Positions 7,008 to 14,194 of a stretch of 33,362 nt of DNA are shown piece after piece (the stretch's first letter is position 1; the number at the start of each line of letters is the position of its first letter). The DNA comes from CAUPWF01 sp964369775 (GTDB lineage: Bacteria > Bacillota > Clostridia > Lachnospirales > Lachnospiraceae). Below the pieces are notes generated by a model. The model worked only from the letters and a program-made list of their open reading frames with translations, was not told where the DNA came from and ran no database searches. The stretch is from positions 1 to 33,362 of the forward strand of contig CAYJHQ010000028.1 of NCBI GenBank assembly GCA_964369775.1, written 5' to 3'. Position numbers and translations under genes: made by a program.

Positions 7008-7491
7008 GAATGATATAGAAAAAATCCGTGAAGAAATTGAATATCGCAAGTTGGTAGTGAGAAAAGAGGCAATAGCAGCGGTGCAAGAAGCGAGAGCGCA
7101 TGGAGATTTAAGTGAGAATTTTGAGTATAAGGCTGCTAAGAAAGATAAGAATGCTAACGATAGTAGAATAAGGTATCTAGAGCGGATGTTGAAGAATTGC
7201 ATTGTGATTTCTAGTGAGTCTAATATAGGAGAAGTAGGGCTTAATAAAAAGGTTACAGTCTACATTGAAGAAGATGAGGAAGAGGAAACTTATAAGATAG
7301 TTACATCTATAAGAGGTAATTCTAGAGAGAATATGATTAGTATAGAGTCGCCTTTAGGGCGGGCGCTGTGCGGTAAAAAAATCGGTGATAGAGTATTTGT
7401 TAAAATTAGAGAAAATGTAGGCTATTACGTGGTGATTAGAAGTATAAGCCAAGCAGAAGATGAAGAAAAAGATCAAATAAGAAAGTTTTGA
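6988..7491 (+). CDS. GreA-type transcription elongation factor
   Basis: The 167-residue product resembles GreA, which enters the RNA polymerase secondary channel and stimulates cleavage of backtracked RNA. Residues 1 to about 75 form the coiled coil with the tip motif GDLSENFEY, keeping the acidic D40 and E43 that act at the polymerase active site. The C-terminal FKBP-like domain has ISIESPLGRAL and GKKIGDRVFV. The frame is open further upstream, but the TTG at 6988 places LTENDIEKI where the family begins and has a purine-rich AAAGAGAGAG about ten bases before it. An ATG at 6958 is the alternative. With the TTG start it overlaps dus by 20 bases, implying translational coupling. It is more divergent than a standard GreA and may be a second Gre-family protein. 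Confidence 0.85.
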   Translation: MRERLTENDIEKIREEIEYRKLVVRKEAIAAVQEARAHGDLSENFEYKAAKKDKNANDSRIRYLERMLKNCIVISSESNIGEVGLNKKVTVYIEEDEEEETYKIVTSIRGNSRENMISIESPLGRALCGKKIGDRVFVKIRENVGYYVVIRSISQAEDEEKDQIRKF

Positions 7492-7505
7492 AAAGTATAC
7501 CAAAT

Positions 7506-7550
7506 CCGCTAGCGAGTTTAGATATAAGTCCTCGTTAGCGGTTGTTTTTT
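7506..7550 (+). terminator. Terminator after the dus-greA pair
   Basis: CCGCTAGCGAG (7506-7516) pairs with CTCGTTAGCGG (7531-7541) with one wobble pair, followed by TTGTTTTTT. This is a strong Rho-independent terminator. Confidence 0.9.
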
Positions 7551-7592
7551 GTGGCTATTATATTTTATAAACAATCCCTTGTAGCAGAAGAG

Positions 7593-7621
7593 TTGCGAAA
7601 ACATAAAAAATACGTTATACT
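7593..7621 (+). promoter_or_regulatory. Promoter of glmM
   Basis: TTGCGA (7593-7598) and TATACT (7616-7621) are 17 bases apart, about 40 bases before the glmM start codon and after the upstream terminator. Confidence 0.65.
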
Positions 7622-7662
7622 GACGAAAGATTAATAAAGAAATTTTAGAGGAGACTATATAA

Positions 7663-9006
7663 ATGGGAAAATATTTTGGAACAGATGGGTTTCGTGGAGA
7701 GGCAAATAAGGTATTGACAGTAGAACATGCTTTTAAAGTAGGTCGTTTTTTGGGGTGGTATTATGGGAAGAAAACACCAGCTAAGATTGTAATAGGAAAA
7801 GATACGAGACGTAGTAGTTATATGTTTGAGTATGCATTGTCAGCAGGTTTGACTGCTTCGGGCGCAGACGTTTGTTTGCTTCATGTTACATCTACACCGA
7901 GTGTATCTTATGTTACTAGAACAGAAGATTTTGATTGTGGAATTATGATTTCTGCTAGTCACAATCCTTTCTATGATAATGGGATAAAAATCATCAATGG
8001 TATGGGGCATAAATTAGAAGCAACGGTAGAAGAAAAGATTGAGGCATATATCGATGGAGAAATTGAGGAGATTCCATTAGCTGTAGGAGAAAAAATAGGG
8101 AAAATTTCAGATTACTCAGTTGGGAAGAATCGATATGTAGGGCATTTGATTTCTCTTGCAACGCGATCTTTTAAAGATATGAGAATTGGTCTGGATTGTT
8201 CAAATGGTAGTGCGTTTAGTATTGCCAAGAATGTGTTTGATACATTAGGTGCAAAAACATTTGTGATTAATTGTGAGCCAAATGGTGTTAATATTAATGA
8301 AAAGTGTGGATCGACACATATTGAAATTTTGCAAGATTTCGTGAAAGAAAAGAACTTAGATGTTGCATTTGCGTACGACGGAGATGCGGATCGCTGTATT
8401 GCAGTTGATGAATTAGGACGAGTAGTAGATGGTGATTTGATTTTATACGTATGCGGTAAATATCTAAAAGAGCAAGGTAGATTAAATAAAGACACAATTG
8501 TAACGACAGTAATGTCTAATTTGGGGCTTTATAAAGCTTGTGATAAAATTGGATTAAAATACGAAAAAACTGCAGTTGGAGATAAATATGTTCACGAGAA
8601 TATGATTGCAAATGATTACGCTCTTGGAGGAGAGCAATCGGGACACATTATTTTCAGCAAATACGCTACAACAGGCGATGGGATTCTCACTTCTTTGATG
8701 GTGATGGAAGTGATTCTTGAGAGTAAGAAGTCACTTGGAACATTGATAGAAGAGGTGAAGATTTATCCGCAATTATTGAAAAATGTTCGTGTTACAGATA
8801 AAAAGACTGCAAGAGAAAACAAAGCAGTTCAAGAAGCAGTAGAAAAAGTGGAAGAAGCATTAGGTGATGATGGGCGAATACTAGTTAGAGAAAGTGGAAC
8901 AGAACCTGTGATACGTGTAATGGTAGAAGCCTCTACGGATGCTCTTTGTTATCAGTATGTAAAACAGGTGACGGAAGTGTTGGAACGTGAAGGGTTGACA
9001 GTATAG
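7663..9006 (+). CDS. glmM: Phosphoglucosamine mutase
   Basis: This encodes a 447-residue cytoplasmic enzyme converting glucosamine-6-phosphate to glucosamine-1-phosphate for UDP-GlcNAc and hence peptidoglycan. The start GKYFGTDGFRGEAN is diagnostic of GlmM. The phosphoserine loop ISASHNP has its active serine at S99, the metal loop DGDADR lies at 239-244, the sugar-binding GGEQSGH is present, and the phosphate loop ESGTEPVIRVM is near the C-terminus. Length is normal. GAGGAG precedes the ATG. It is flanked by its own promoter and terminator, so it is transcribed alone; no cdaA-cdaR pair is next to it, unlike in Bacillus. Confidence 0.96.
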   Translation: MGKYFGTDGFRGEANKVLTVEHAFKVGRFLGWYYGKKTPAKIVIGKDTRRSSYMFEYALSAGLTASGADVCLLHVTSTPSVSYVTRTEDFDCGIMISASHNPFYDNGIKIINGMGHKLEATVEEKIEAYIDGEIEEIPLAVGEKIGKISDYSVGKNRYVGHLISLATRSFKDMRIGLDCSNGSAFSIAKNVFDTLGAKTFVINCEPNGVNINEKCGSTHIEILQDFVKEKNLDVAFAYDGDADRCIAVDELGRVVDGDLILYVCGKYLKEQGRLNKDTIVTTVMSNLGLYKACDKIGLKYEKTAVGDKYVHENMIANDYALGGEQSGHIIFSKYATTGDGILTSLMVMEVILESKKSLGTLIEEVKIYPQLLKNVRVTDKKTARENKAVQEAVEKVEEALGDDGRILVRESGTEPVIRVMVEASTDALCYQYVKQVTEVLEREGLTV

Positions 9007-9021
9007 AAAAATAGATTGATG

Positions 9022-9058
9022 AGACCGTATGAAATCTTGAACATTCATACGGTCTTTT
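9022..9058 (+). terminator. Terminator after glmM
   Basis: AGACCGTATGAA (9022-9033) and TTCATACGGTCT (9044-9055) form a perfect 12-bp stem with a 10-base loop and a short T-run. The next promoter begins two bases later. Confidence 0.9.
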
Positions 9059-9059
9059 G

Positions 9060-9088
9060 TTGACATATAATACTATACGATGTATAAT
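9060..9088 (+). promoter_or_regulatory. Promoter of the padR operon
   Basis: TTGACA (9060-9065), 17 bases, TATAAT (9083-9088): a perfect consensus promoter immediately after the glmM terminator. PadR regulators usually repress their own promoter, and the AT-rich spacer has partial symmetry (AATAC and GTATAAT), so an operator may overlap it. That last point is inference. Confidence 0.85.
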
Positions 9089-9132
9089 ATAGAGAAATAA
9101 ATAATATTATATCTAGAGAAAGGAGAGATGAA

Positions 9133-9456
9133 ATGGTATTTAATACAGGTGCGGCATTGTTAGATGCGATTGTTTTAAAAGCAGTTTCGATAGAACAAAC
9201 AGGAACTTATGGATATCGGATTACACAAGATGTGCGAAAAGCAATTGAAGTATCGGAATCCACTCTTTATCCAGTCCTTAGAAGGTTGCAAAAGGATGAA
9301 TGTTTAGAAGTGTATGATCAGCAGATAGATGGTAGAAATAGGAGATACTATAAGATAACAGAAAAGGGGGAGGCACAATTAAGCCTCTATAAGGCAGAGT
9401 GGAAGATTTACGTGAAAAAAATTAGTGAAATGTTTGAAGGGAGTGAGAACAAATGA
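9133..9456 (+). CDS. PadR-family transcriptional regulator
   Basis: This encodes a 107-residue winged-helix repressor. It has the PadR pattern: LDAIVLKAV near the start, YGYRITQDV, then the recognition helix region SESTLYPVLRRLQKDECL and the wing with DGRNRRYYKITEKGEAQL. It is a short PadR of the type found upstream of DUF1700 genes. The ATG is preceded by AGGAGAG. Its TGA stop overlaps the next gene's ATG (ATGA), so it is translationally coupled to the DUF1700 protein. It likely represses this operon. The ligand, if any, is not apparent. Confidence 0.92.
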   Translation: MVFNTGAALLDAIVLKAVSIEQTGTYGYRITQDVRKAIEVSESTLYPVLRRLQKDECLEVYDQQIDGRNRRYYKITEKGEAQLSLYKAEWKIYVKKISEMFEGSENK

Positions 9457-10109
9457 ATCGTATCGAATTTATGAGGCAATTAGAAGTATTACTAAGCGGT
9501 ATTACTAAAGATGATCAAGTAGATGCGCTGCAGTATTATAATGATTATTTTGATGAGGCAGGAACTGAAAATGAATCTGATGTGATTCAAGAGCTGGGGA
9601 GCCCTGAGAAAGTGGCTAAGATAATTAGAGAATCACTTGGGCAAGATGGCGAGAATAATAGCGAGTACTCAGAGCGAGGATATAGTGATACAAGGTTTGA
9701 AGAAAAGGATGAGTTGTTGTCAAAGAATAGAGAAAAGAATAAAATTCCGATTCTTTTATTGATACTTGGGGTTCTCTTTATTGGAATTCCAGTTGTTTTA
9801 CCATTAGGTTTAAGTGGAATTAGTGTAGTGTTTGCAATAATAGTCACAATACTATCATTGATATTTGCTGTACTGATAGCTGGTGTAGCCTTGGTAGTTA
9901 GTGGAGTAGCGATCATTATATACGGATTGATCAATGTAGCTGCATCAGTAGCGCAATCTTTTATTGTAATAGGAACAGGACTTTTGTTAATTGTTTTTGG
10001 AGCACTAGTATCATACGCGGGTTATGGCGTGATGAGGTGGAGTGTGAACTTAATAAAGAAGGGAATTCTATCTATTAAAGGAAAGATTCTTTCAAGAAAG
10101 GTGGTGTAA
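9453..10109 (+). CDS. DUF1700 (HAAS) domain membrane protein
   Basis: The 218-residue product has an N-terminal helical HAAS-like segment (1 to about 70: EFMRQLEVLLSGI, then ALQYYNDYFDEAG, ELGSPEKVAKII). An acidic, charged stretch follows, and from about residue 90 several hydrophobic helices occupy the C-terminal half. This is the DUF1700 architecture, always found next to PadR regulators. Its molecular role is not established; HAAS domains are thought to sense or bind partner proteins at the membrane. It overlaps padR by four bases, and the next gene starts one base after its stop. Confidence 0.85.
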   Translation: MNRIEFMRQLEVLLSGITKDDQVDALQYYNDYFDEAGTENESDVIQELGSPEKVAKIIRESLGQDGENNSEYSERGYSDTRFEEKDELLSKNREKNKIPILLLILGVLFIGIPVVLPLGLSGISVVFAIIVTILSLIFAVLIAGVALVVSGVAIIIYGLINVAASVAQSFIVIGTGLLLIVFGALVSYAGYGVMRWSVNLIKKGILSIKGKILSRKVV

Positions 10110-10110
10110 G

Positions 10111-10875
10111 ATGAATAATACAAAAAAGATATTTTTTATAGTGCTAGCGATAATTGCAGCGTTGGGAGTTGTTTTTCTAACTATAGGTGGAGTAATGGGA
10201 GGATTTTCGATTGGGTTAAATCGGCTGAACTTTGGAGAGTGGAATGGTTCGATGGAAACTATAGAGTTGACGGAAAAAGCAAAAGTTATTGATATAGACG
10301 GAGAACGTGTTGATATTAATATAGAAGAAAAAGAAATAGAGTCTATAGAAATAGAAGTAAGTGAGAACATAAAATCATATGCAAACCCAGAGGGAAATAC
10401 AATTAAAGTTGATTTAGATGGGAAACGATGGAAATACAATGAATGTGGGAGGATTGATATATTCCTACCAAAGGATTATGAGTTAGATGAGTTGAAAATT
10501 GATTTGGGAGTTGGAAAACTCGACGTGCAAGGAATTCTAGCAACAGAACTCGATATAGAGGTAGGCGTTGGAGAAGGGAAGTTAGAAAATGTTCAAGCGA
10601 CAAATATAGAAGGCAATGTTTCTGTTGGCTCATTGGAAATTAGTGGAGATTTTACAGGCGATGTAAAATTGGAATGCGGTGTGGGTGATTTGATGTTTTC
10701 GGATGAGGCTTCACTAGATGAGTTTCATAGAGTGGTTGAAATTGGACTTGGGTCAGTGGATATCAATGGAGAAAAGCATATGGGATCAATGTCTACAAGT
10801 GAAAGTGCAAAGGGAGCTAGGTTGTTGGAAGTTGAGTGTGGTTTGGGAAGAGTAGAGATAGAATTGGAGGAATAG
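10111..10875 (+). CDS. DUF4097 family beta-strand repeat protein, membrane anchored
   Basis: The 254-residue protein has one N-terminal membrane helix (about 6-34) and a long extracytoplasmic part. In that part short strands with alternating polar and hydrophobic residues repeat, with recurrent V-G-x-L/G-x-G-x-L/V patterns (for example LGVGKLDVQG, VGVGEGKLENV, CGVGDLMF, IGLGSVDI, CGLGRVEI). This is typical of the DUF4097 beta-helix-like fold, sometimes labelled putative adhesin. Two cysteines near the end of the repeats could pair. AAGGTGG precedes the ATG. It sits in the PadR-DUF1700-DUF4097-PspC operon. Its role in envelope stress is inferred from that context. Confidence 0.82.
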   Translation: MNNTKKIFFIVLAIIAALGVVFLTIGGVMGGFSIGLNRLNFGEWNGSMETIELTEKAKVIDIDGERVDINIEEKEIESIEIEVSENIKSYANPEGNTIKVDLDGKRWKYNECGRIDIFLPKDYELDELKIDLGVGKLDVQGILATELDIEVGVGEGKLENVQATNIEGNVSVGSLEISGDFTGDVKLECGVGDLMFSDEASLDEFHRVVEIGLGSVDINGEKHMGSMSTSESAKGARLLEVECGLGRVEIELEE

Positions 10876-10877
10876 AG

Positions 10878-11063
10878 ATGGCTGGAAAAAAGGTGTATCG
10901 ATCAAGAAGCAATCGCATGGTAGCAGGTGTATGTGGTGGGATTGGAGAGTATTTTAATATAGATGCTACAATAATCAGATTAGTAATGGCATTTTTAGGA
11001 TTGACAGGCTCGGGGTTATTATTCTATATAGTGGCAGCAATTTTGATACCTGATGAATATTAA
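10878..11063 (+). CDS. PspC-domain membrane protein
   Basis: The 61-residue protein has the PspC pattern: KKVYRSRSNRMVAGVCGGIGEY, then N-I-D and a membrane helix ending in AAILIPDEY. PspC in enterobacteria senses envelope stress; in Firmicutes small PspC proteins accompany DUF1700/DUF4097 genes. The frame is open further upstream inside the DUF4097 gene, but the ATG at 10878 has GGAGG at eight bases and gives the normal family start. It lies two bases after the DUF4097 stop. Confidence 0.88.
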   Translation: MAGKKVYRSRSNRMVAGVCGGIGEYFNIDATIIRLVMAFLGLTGSGLLFYIVAAILIPDEY

Positions 11064-11105
11064 ATGTTAGCTGGGCTATACTTCCATATATAGGAGGGTA
11101 GTCTA

Positions 11106-11306
11106 ATGAAAGATAAGAAAAGAATAGTGTGGGAAGAACTAGATGACATTGAAAGAATGAAGTATGAGATAGCGGAGGAATTAGGACTGCTTGATAAAGT
11201 GTTAAATGAAGGATGGAAGACACTAACGGCAAAAGAAACAGGGAAAATTGGTGGAATTGTAACAAAAAGGAAGCGTCAAAAATGTGAAAATAGTAGTGAA
11301 ATGTGA
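11106..11306 (+). CDS. Small acid-soluble spore protein, alpha/beta-type
   Basis: The 66-residue protein contains MKYEIAEELGLLDKV, matching the GPR protease cleavage region of alpha/beta-type SASPs (KFEIASEFG in Bacillus). The later segment GWKTLTAKETGKIGGIVTKR matches the DNA-binding helix with its conserved G-x-x-G-G pattern. Such proteins coat and protect spore DNA. This is the shorter, more divergent clostridial form. GGAGGG lies before the ATG. Expression would be expected from a forespore sigma factor (sigma-G), but I did not identify a convincing promoter in the 42-base gap from pspC. It is followed by a strong terminator. Confidence 0.82.
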   Translation: MKDKKRIVWEELDDIERMKYEIAEELGLLDKVLNEGWKTLTAKETGKIGGIVTKRKRQKCENSSEM

Positions 11307-11324
11307 ATAAATTATTAAATAATT

Positions 11325-11366
11325 GAGGAAATGCATAAAAAAATGACATTTCCTCTTTATTTTTTT
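11325..11366 (+). terminator. Terminator after the spore protein gene
   Basis: GAGGAAATG (11325-11333) and CATTTCCTC (11347-11355) form a perfect 9-bp stem with a 13-base A-rich loop, followed by TTTATTTTTTT. Confidence 0.92.
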
Positions 11367-11372
11367 GGCGTT

Positions 11373-11400
11373 TTGGATTAATATAAAAGTTGGATATAAT
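11373..11400 (+). promoter_or_regulatory. Probable promoter of the PucR/CdaR-type regulator operon
   Basis: TATAAT at 11395-11400 is a perfect -10 hexamer. The best -35 candidate is TTGGAT at 11373-11378 with a 16-base spacer, a weak match. It lies about 65 bases before the regulator start codon. Confidence 0.45.
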
Positions 11401-11466
11401 TATATAATAAAAAACGAGTTGAAAATTTGTGAATTATGTATAAGAAAAGTAAAAGGAGTGAACTAG

Positions 11467-12555
11467 ATGATTTCAAGTCAAATATTGCAGAACACGATTG
11501 ATGGATTGAGAAGTATTACGAGGGTTGAACTTTGTGTTATGGATACCGAAGGAAAGGTGATCGCAAGCACCTTGTCAAATGATGAGGATTATGAGGAGGC
11601 TGTACTTTCGTTTGTTGGGTCGCCAGCAGATAGCCAAGTGGTACAAGGGAATCAGTTTTTTAAGATCTTTGATGAACATCAATTAGAGTATGTGTTACTT
11701 GTTAGCGGCGGAGCAGATGATGTATATATGATAGGAAAGATTGCAGTATTTCAAATTCAAAATTTGATTGTTGCATATAAAGAGCGTTTTGATAAAGATA
11801 ACTTTATAAAAAATTTATTATTAGATAATTTGCTGTTAGTGGATATATATAACAGGGCTAAAAAACTACATATAGATACAGATGCTAGAAGAGTCGTATT
11901 TGTAGTGGAAACAAATAAAGAAAAAGACACCACGATGATAAAAAATGTAAGGACTGCATTAGGAGGAAATTCTAAAGATTTTATAACAGCGGTTGACGAG
12001 AAGCATATAATTGTGGTAAAAGAGATAGAGGCGAATGAAGTTTATGAGGATTTGGAATCTACTGCTAGAGAAATTTTAGCAGAACTTAATTCTGAAGAAG
12101 ATCAAGAAGGGCATATCGCCTACGGAACAATTGTAAGTGACATTAAAGAGGTATCTAAGTCATACAAAGAAGCAAAGCTTGCTTTAGACGTAGGTAAAAT
12201 ATTCTATAGCGAGAGAGATGTAATTGCTTATAGCACGCTAGGGATAGGAAGATTGATTTATCAATTGCCTATATCACTATGTAAGATGTTTATTCGAGAA
12301 ATCTTCGAAGGAAAATCACCAGATGATTTCGATGAAGAAACATTGACTACGATTAATAAGTTTTTTGATAATAGTTTAAATGTATCTGAAACATCTAGGC
12401 AGTTGTACATACATAGAAATACACTAGTTTATCGCCTAGATAAGTTGCAAAAGAGCACAGGATTAGATTTGCGAGTTTTCGAAGATGCCATTACATTTAA
12501 AATCGCACTGATGGTTGTGAAGTACATGAAATACATGGAGAGCTTGGAGTATTAA
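11467..12555 (+). CDS. PucR/CdaR-type transcriptional regulator
   Basis: The 362-residue protein begins with a segment resembling the sugar-diacid recognition domain of CdaR (about 1-130: SQILQNTIDGLRSITRVELCVMD). A GGDEF-like degenerate central region follows (about 135-270), then the PucR C-terminal helix-turn-helix (about 295-355: LNVSETSRQLYIHRNTLVYRLDKLQ). It is a cytoplasmic DNA-binding protein whose effector cannot be read from sequence. AAGGAG lies before the ATG. The next gene, ftsE, starts 40 bases on with no terminator between, so it is probably co-transcribed with the ftsEX module and could control it. Confidence 0.82.
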   Translation: MISSQILQNTIDGLRSITRVELCVMDTEGKVIASTLSNDEDYEEAVLSFVGSPADSQVVQGNQFFKIFDEHQLEYVLLVSGGADDVYMIGKIAVFQIQNLIVAYKERFDKDNFIKNLLLDNLLLVDIYNRAKKLHIDTDARRVVFVVETNKEKDTTMIKNVRTALGGNSKDFITAVDEKHIIVVKEIEANEVYEDLESTAREILAELNSEEDQEGHIAYGTIVSDIKEVSKSYKEAKLALDVGKIFYSERDVIAYSTLGIGRLIYQLPISLCKMFIREIFEGKSPDDFDEETLTTINKFFDNSLNVSETSRQLYIHRNTLVYRLDKLQKSTGLDLRVFEDAITFKIALMVVKYMKYMESLEY

Positions 12556-12579
12556 GATAAAAAGTTTTTGGAGTATTAA
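12544..12579 (+). repeat. Short direct duplication across the regulator stop codon
   Basis: TTGGAGTATTAA occurs at 12544-12555 (the last codons and stop of the regulator) and again at 12568-12579, exactly 24 bases apart. It looks like a small tandem duplication in the gap before ftsE. Confidence 0.75.
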
Positions 12580-12594
12580 AATTAGGAGGGTTAT

Positions 12595-13281
12595 ATGATA
12601 GAACTTAAAGATGTCAAAAAAGAGTATTCAAAAGGGAATGCTGCTTTAAATGGCGTAAGTTTGAAAATCGAACAAGGGGAATTTGTATTTATTGTAGGGG
12701 ATAGTGGATCGGGGAAATCTACGCTGATTCGTTTAATGCTTAAAGAATTAGAACCTACATCAGGATCAATTGTAATCAATGGTTCTAATCTAGGAAAGAT
12801 GAAGCATAGACAGATTCATAAGTTTAGAAGAGGTCTTGGGGTGGTGTTTCAAGATTTTAGATTATTACAAGACAGAAATATCTATGAAAATGTTGCTTTT
12901 GCACAACGTGTAATACAGACACCAAGTAGAGTAATCAAACAGAAAGTGCCTGCAGCCTTATCACAAGTAGGACTAGCACAAAAGTATAAGTCATTTCCAA
13001 AAGAGTTATCTGGAGGGGAGCAGCAAAGGGTTGCCATTGCAAGAGCAGTGGTCAATGAGCCTGCCATCTTGTTAGCAGATGAGCCAACAGGAAACTTGGA
13101 TCCGACAAACTCATGGGAGATTATGAGTCTGTTAGAAGAAGCGAATCAGATGGGAACAACTGTAGTAGTAGTTACGCATAATCAAGAAATTGTGACAGAG
13201 ATGAACAAAAGAGTAATCACGATGAAGCAAGGATTGATACAAAGTGATGTGCGAGAAGGTGGGATGATTAATGAGAATTAG
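12595..13281 (+). CDS. ftsE: Cell division ATP-binding protein FtsE
   Basis: This encodes a 228-residue ABC ATPase that, with FtsX, couples the division machinery to extracellular peptidoglycan hydrolases. Walker A GDSGSGKST is at 35-43, the Q-loop at VVFQDFRLL, the signature LSGGEQ at 138-143 and Walker B ILLADEP at 158-164 with E163, followed by the H-loop VVVVTHNQ. The sequence is closest to FtsE in the RGLGVVFQDFRLL segment. AGGAGGG precedes the ATG. The ftsX ATG lies inside the last 11 bases of ftsE, so the two are coupled. Confidence 0.95.
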   Translation: MIELKDVKKEYSKGNAALNGVSLKIEQGEFVFIVGDSGSGKSTLIRLMLKELEPTSGSIVINGSNLGKMKHRQIHKFRRGLGVVFQDFRLLQDRNIYENVAFAQRVIQTPSRVIKQKVPAALSQVGLAQKYKSFPKELSGGEQQRVAIARAVVNEPAILLADEPTGNLDPTNSWEIMSLLEEANQMGTTVVVVTHNQEIVTEMNKRVITMKQGLIQSDVREGGMINEN

Positions 13282-14176
13282 TACGTTTTTTTACATATTA
13301 AAACAAGGGATAGTGAATATTTATAGAAATAAAATGTTCTCCTTGGCATCGATTTTAACAATGTCGGCAAGTATATTTTTATTTGGACTGTTTTTTGCTA
13401 TTTTGATGAATTTTCAAAACATCGTAGAAAGCGCACAAGATGGTGTTGCAGTTACGGTATTATTCGAGGAAGCAACGGAAGAAAGTGCTATTTTAGATGT
13501 ACAAGACCAGATTAAAGATAGAACTGGAGTAACAGAAGTAATATATGTATCGGCAGAACAAGCATGGGAAGAATATAAAGAAGACTATTTTGGAGAACAA
13601 GAGTTTCTTGCAGAAGGCTTTAAAGATAATCCATTAGCTAATTCGGCAAACTTAGAAGTGTACATGACTGATGTTTCTACACAAGAGGAATTAGTTACAT
13701 TTATCGAAGGGTTACCGAACGTTAGAAAAGTAAATAAATCAGAAGTTGTTGCAGATACATTATCAAGCATTAATGTATTGGTAGGATATGTGTCAATTGC
13801 GATCATCGTGATTCTACTGATTGTATCATTATTCTTGATTAACAATACAGTAACTATTGGAATTAATATTCGTCGAGAAGAGATTGCGATTATGAAGTAC
13901 ATAGGGGCTAAAGATAGTTTCGTGCGAGCACCTTTCGTGATCGAGGGGCTATTAATAGGAATTATTGGAGCAGTGATACCACTTGCGATATTATACTTCT
14001 CATATGAGCAAGCGACAGAATACATTTTAGTAAACTTTCAACTGCTAGAGAATATATTAGAATTCCTACCAGTAATCGATGTGTATAGAATATTACTTCC
14101 TGTAGGATTAGCATTGGGAGTTGGAATTGGATTTGTTGGAAGTTTCTTCACAATTAGAAAACATCTAAGAGTGTAG
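13271..14176 (+). CDS. ftsX: Cell division protein FtsX
   Basis: The 301-residue membrane protein has a cytoplasmic N-terminus, one helix (about 22-45), an extracellular domain of about 125 residues, and three more helices (about 172-195, 222-245, 270-292). This is the four-helix FtsX plan. The segment NNTVTIGINIRREEIAIMKYIGAKDSFVRAPFVIEG is the FtsX signature after helix 2. The extracellular loop is where partner hydrolases are recruited; the next gene encodes a fitting secreted coiled-coil M23 protein. Its start overlaps ftsE. Confidence 0.95.
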   Translation: MRISTFFYILKQGIVNIYRNKMFSLASILTMSASIFLFGLFFAILMNFQNIVESAQDGVAVTVLFEEATEESAILDVQDQIKDRTGVTEVIYVSAEQAWEEYKEDYFGEQEFLAEGFKDNPLANSANLEVYMTDVSTQEELVTFIEGLPNVRKVNKSEVVADTLSSINVLVGYVSIAIIVILLIVSLFLINNTVTIGINIRREEIAIMKYIGAKDSFVRAPFVIEGLLIGIIGAVIPLAILYFSYEQATEYILVNFQLLENILEFLPVIDVYRILLPVGLALGVGIGFVGSFFTIRKHLRV

Positions 14177-14194
14177 ATATAGGAGAATCGAAAG

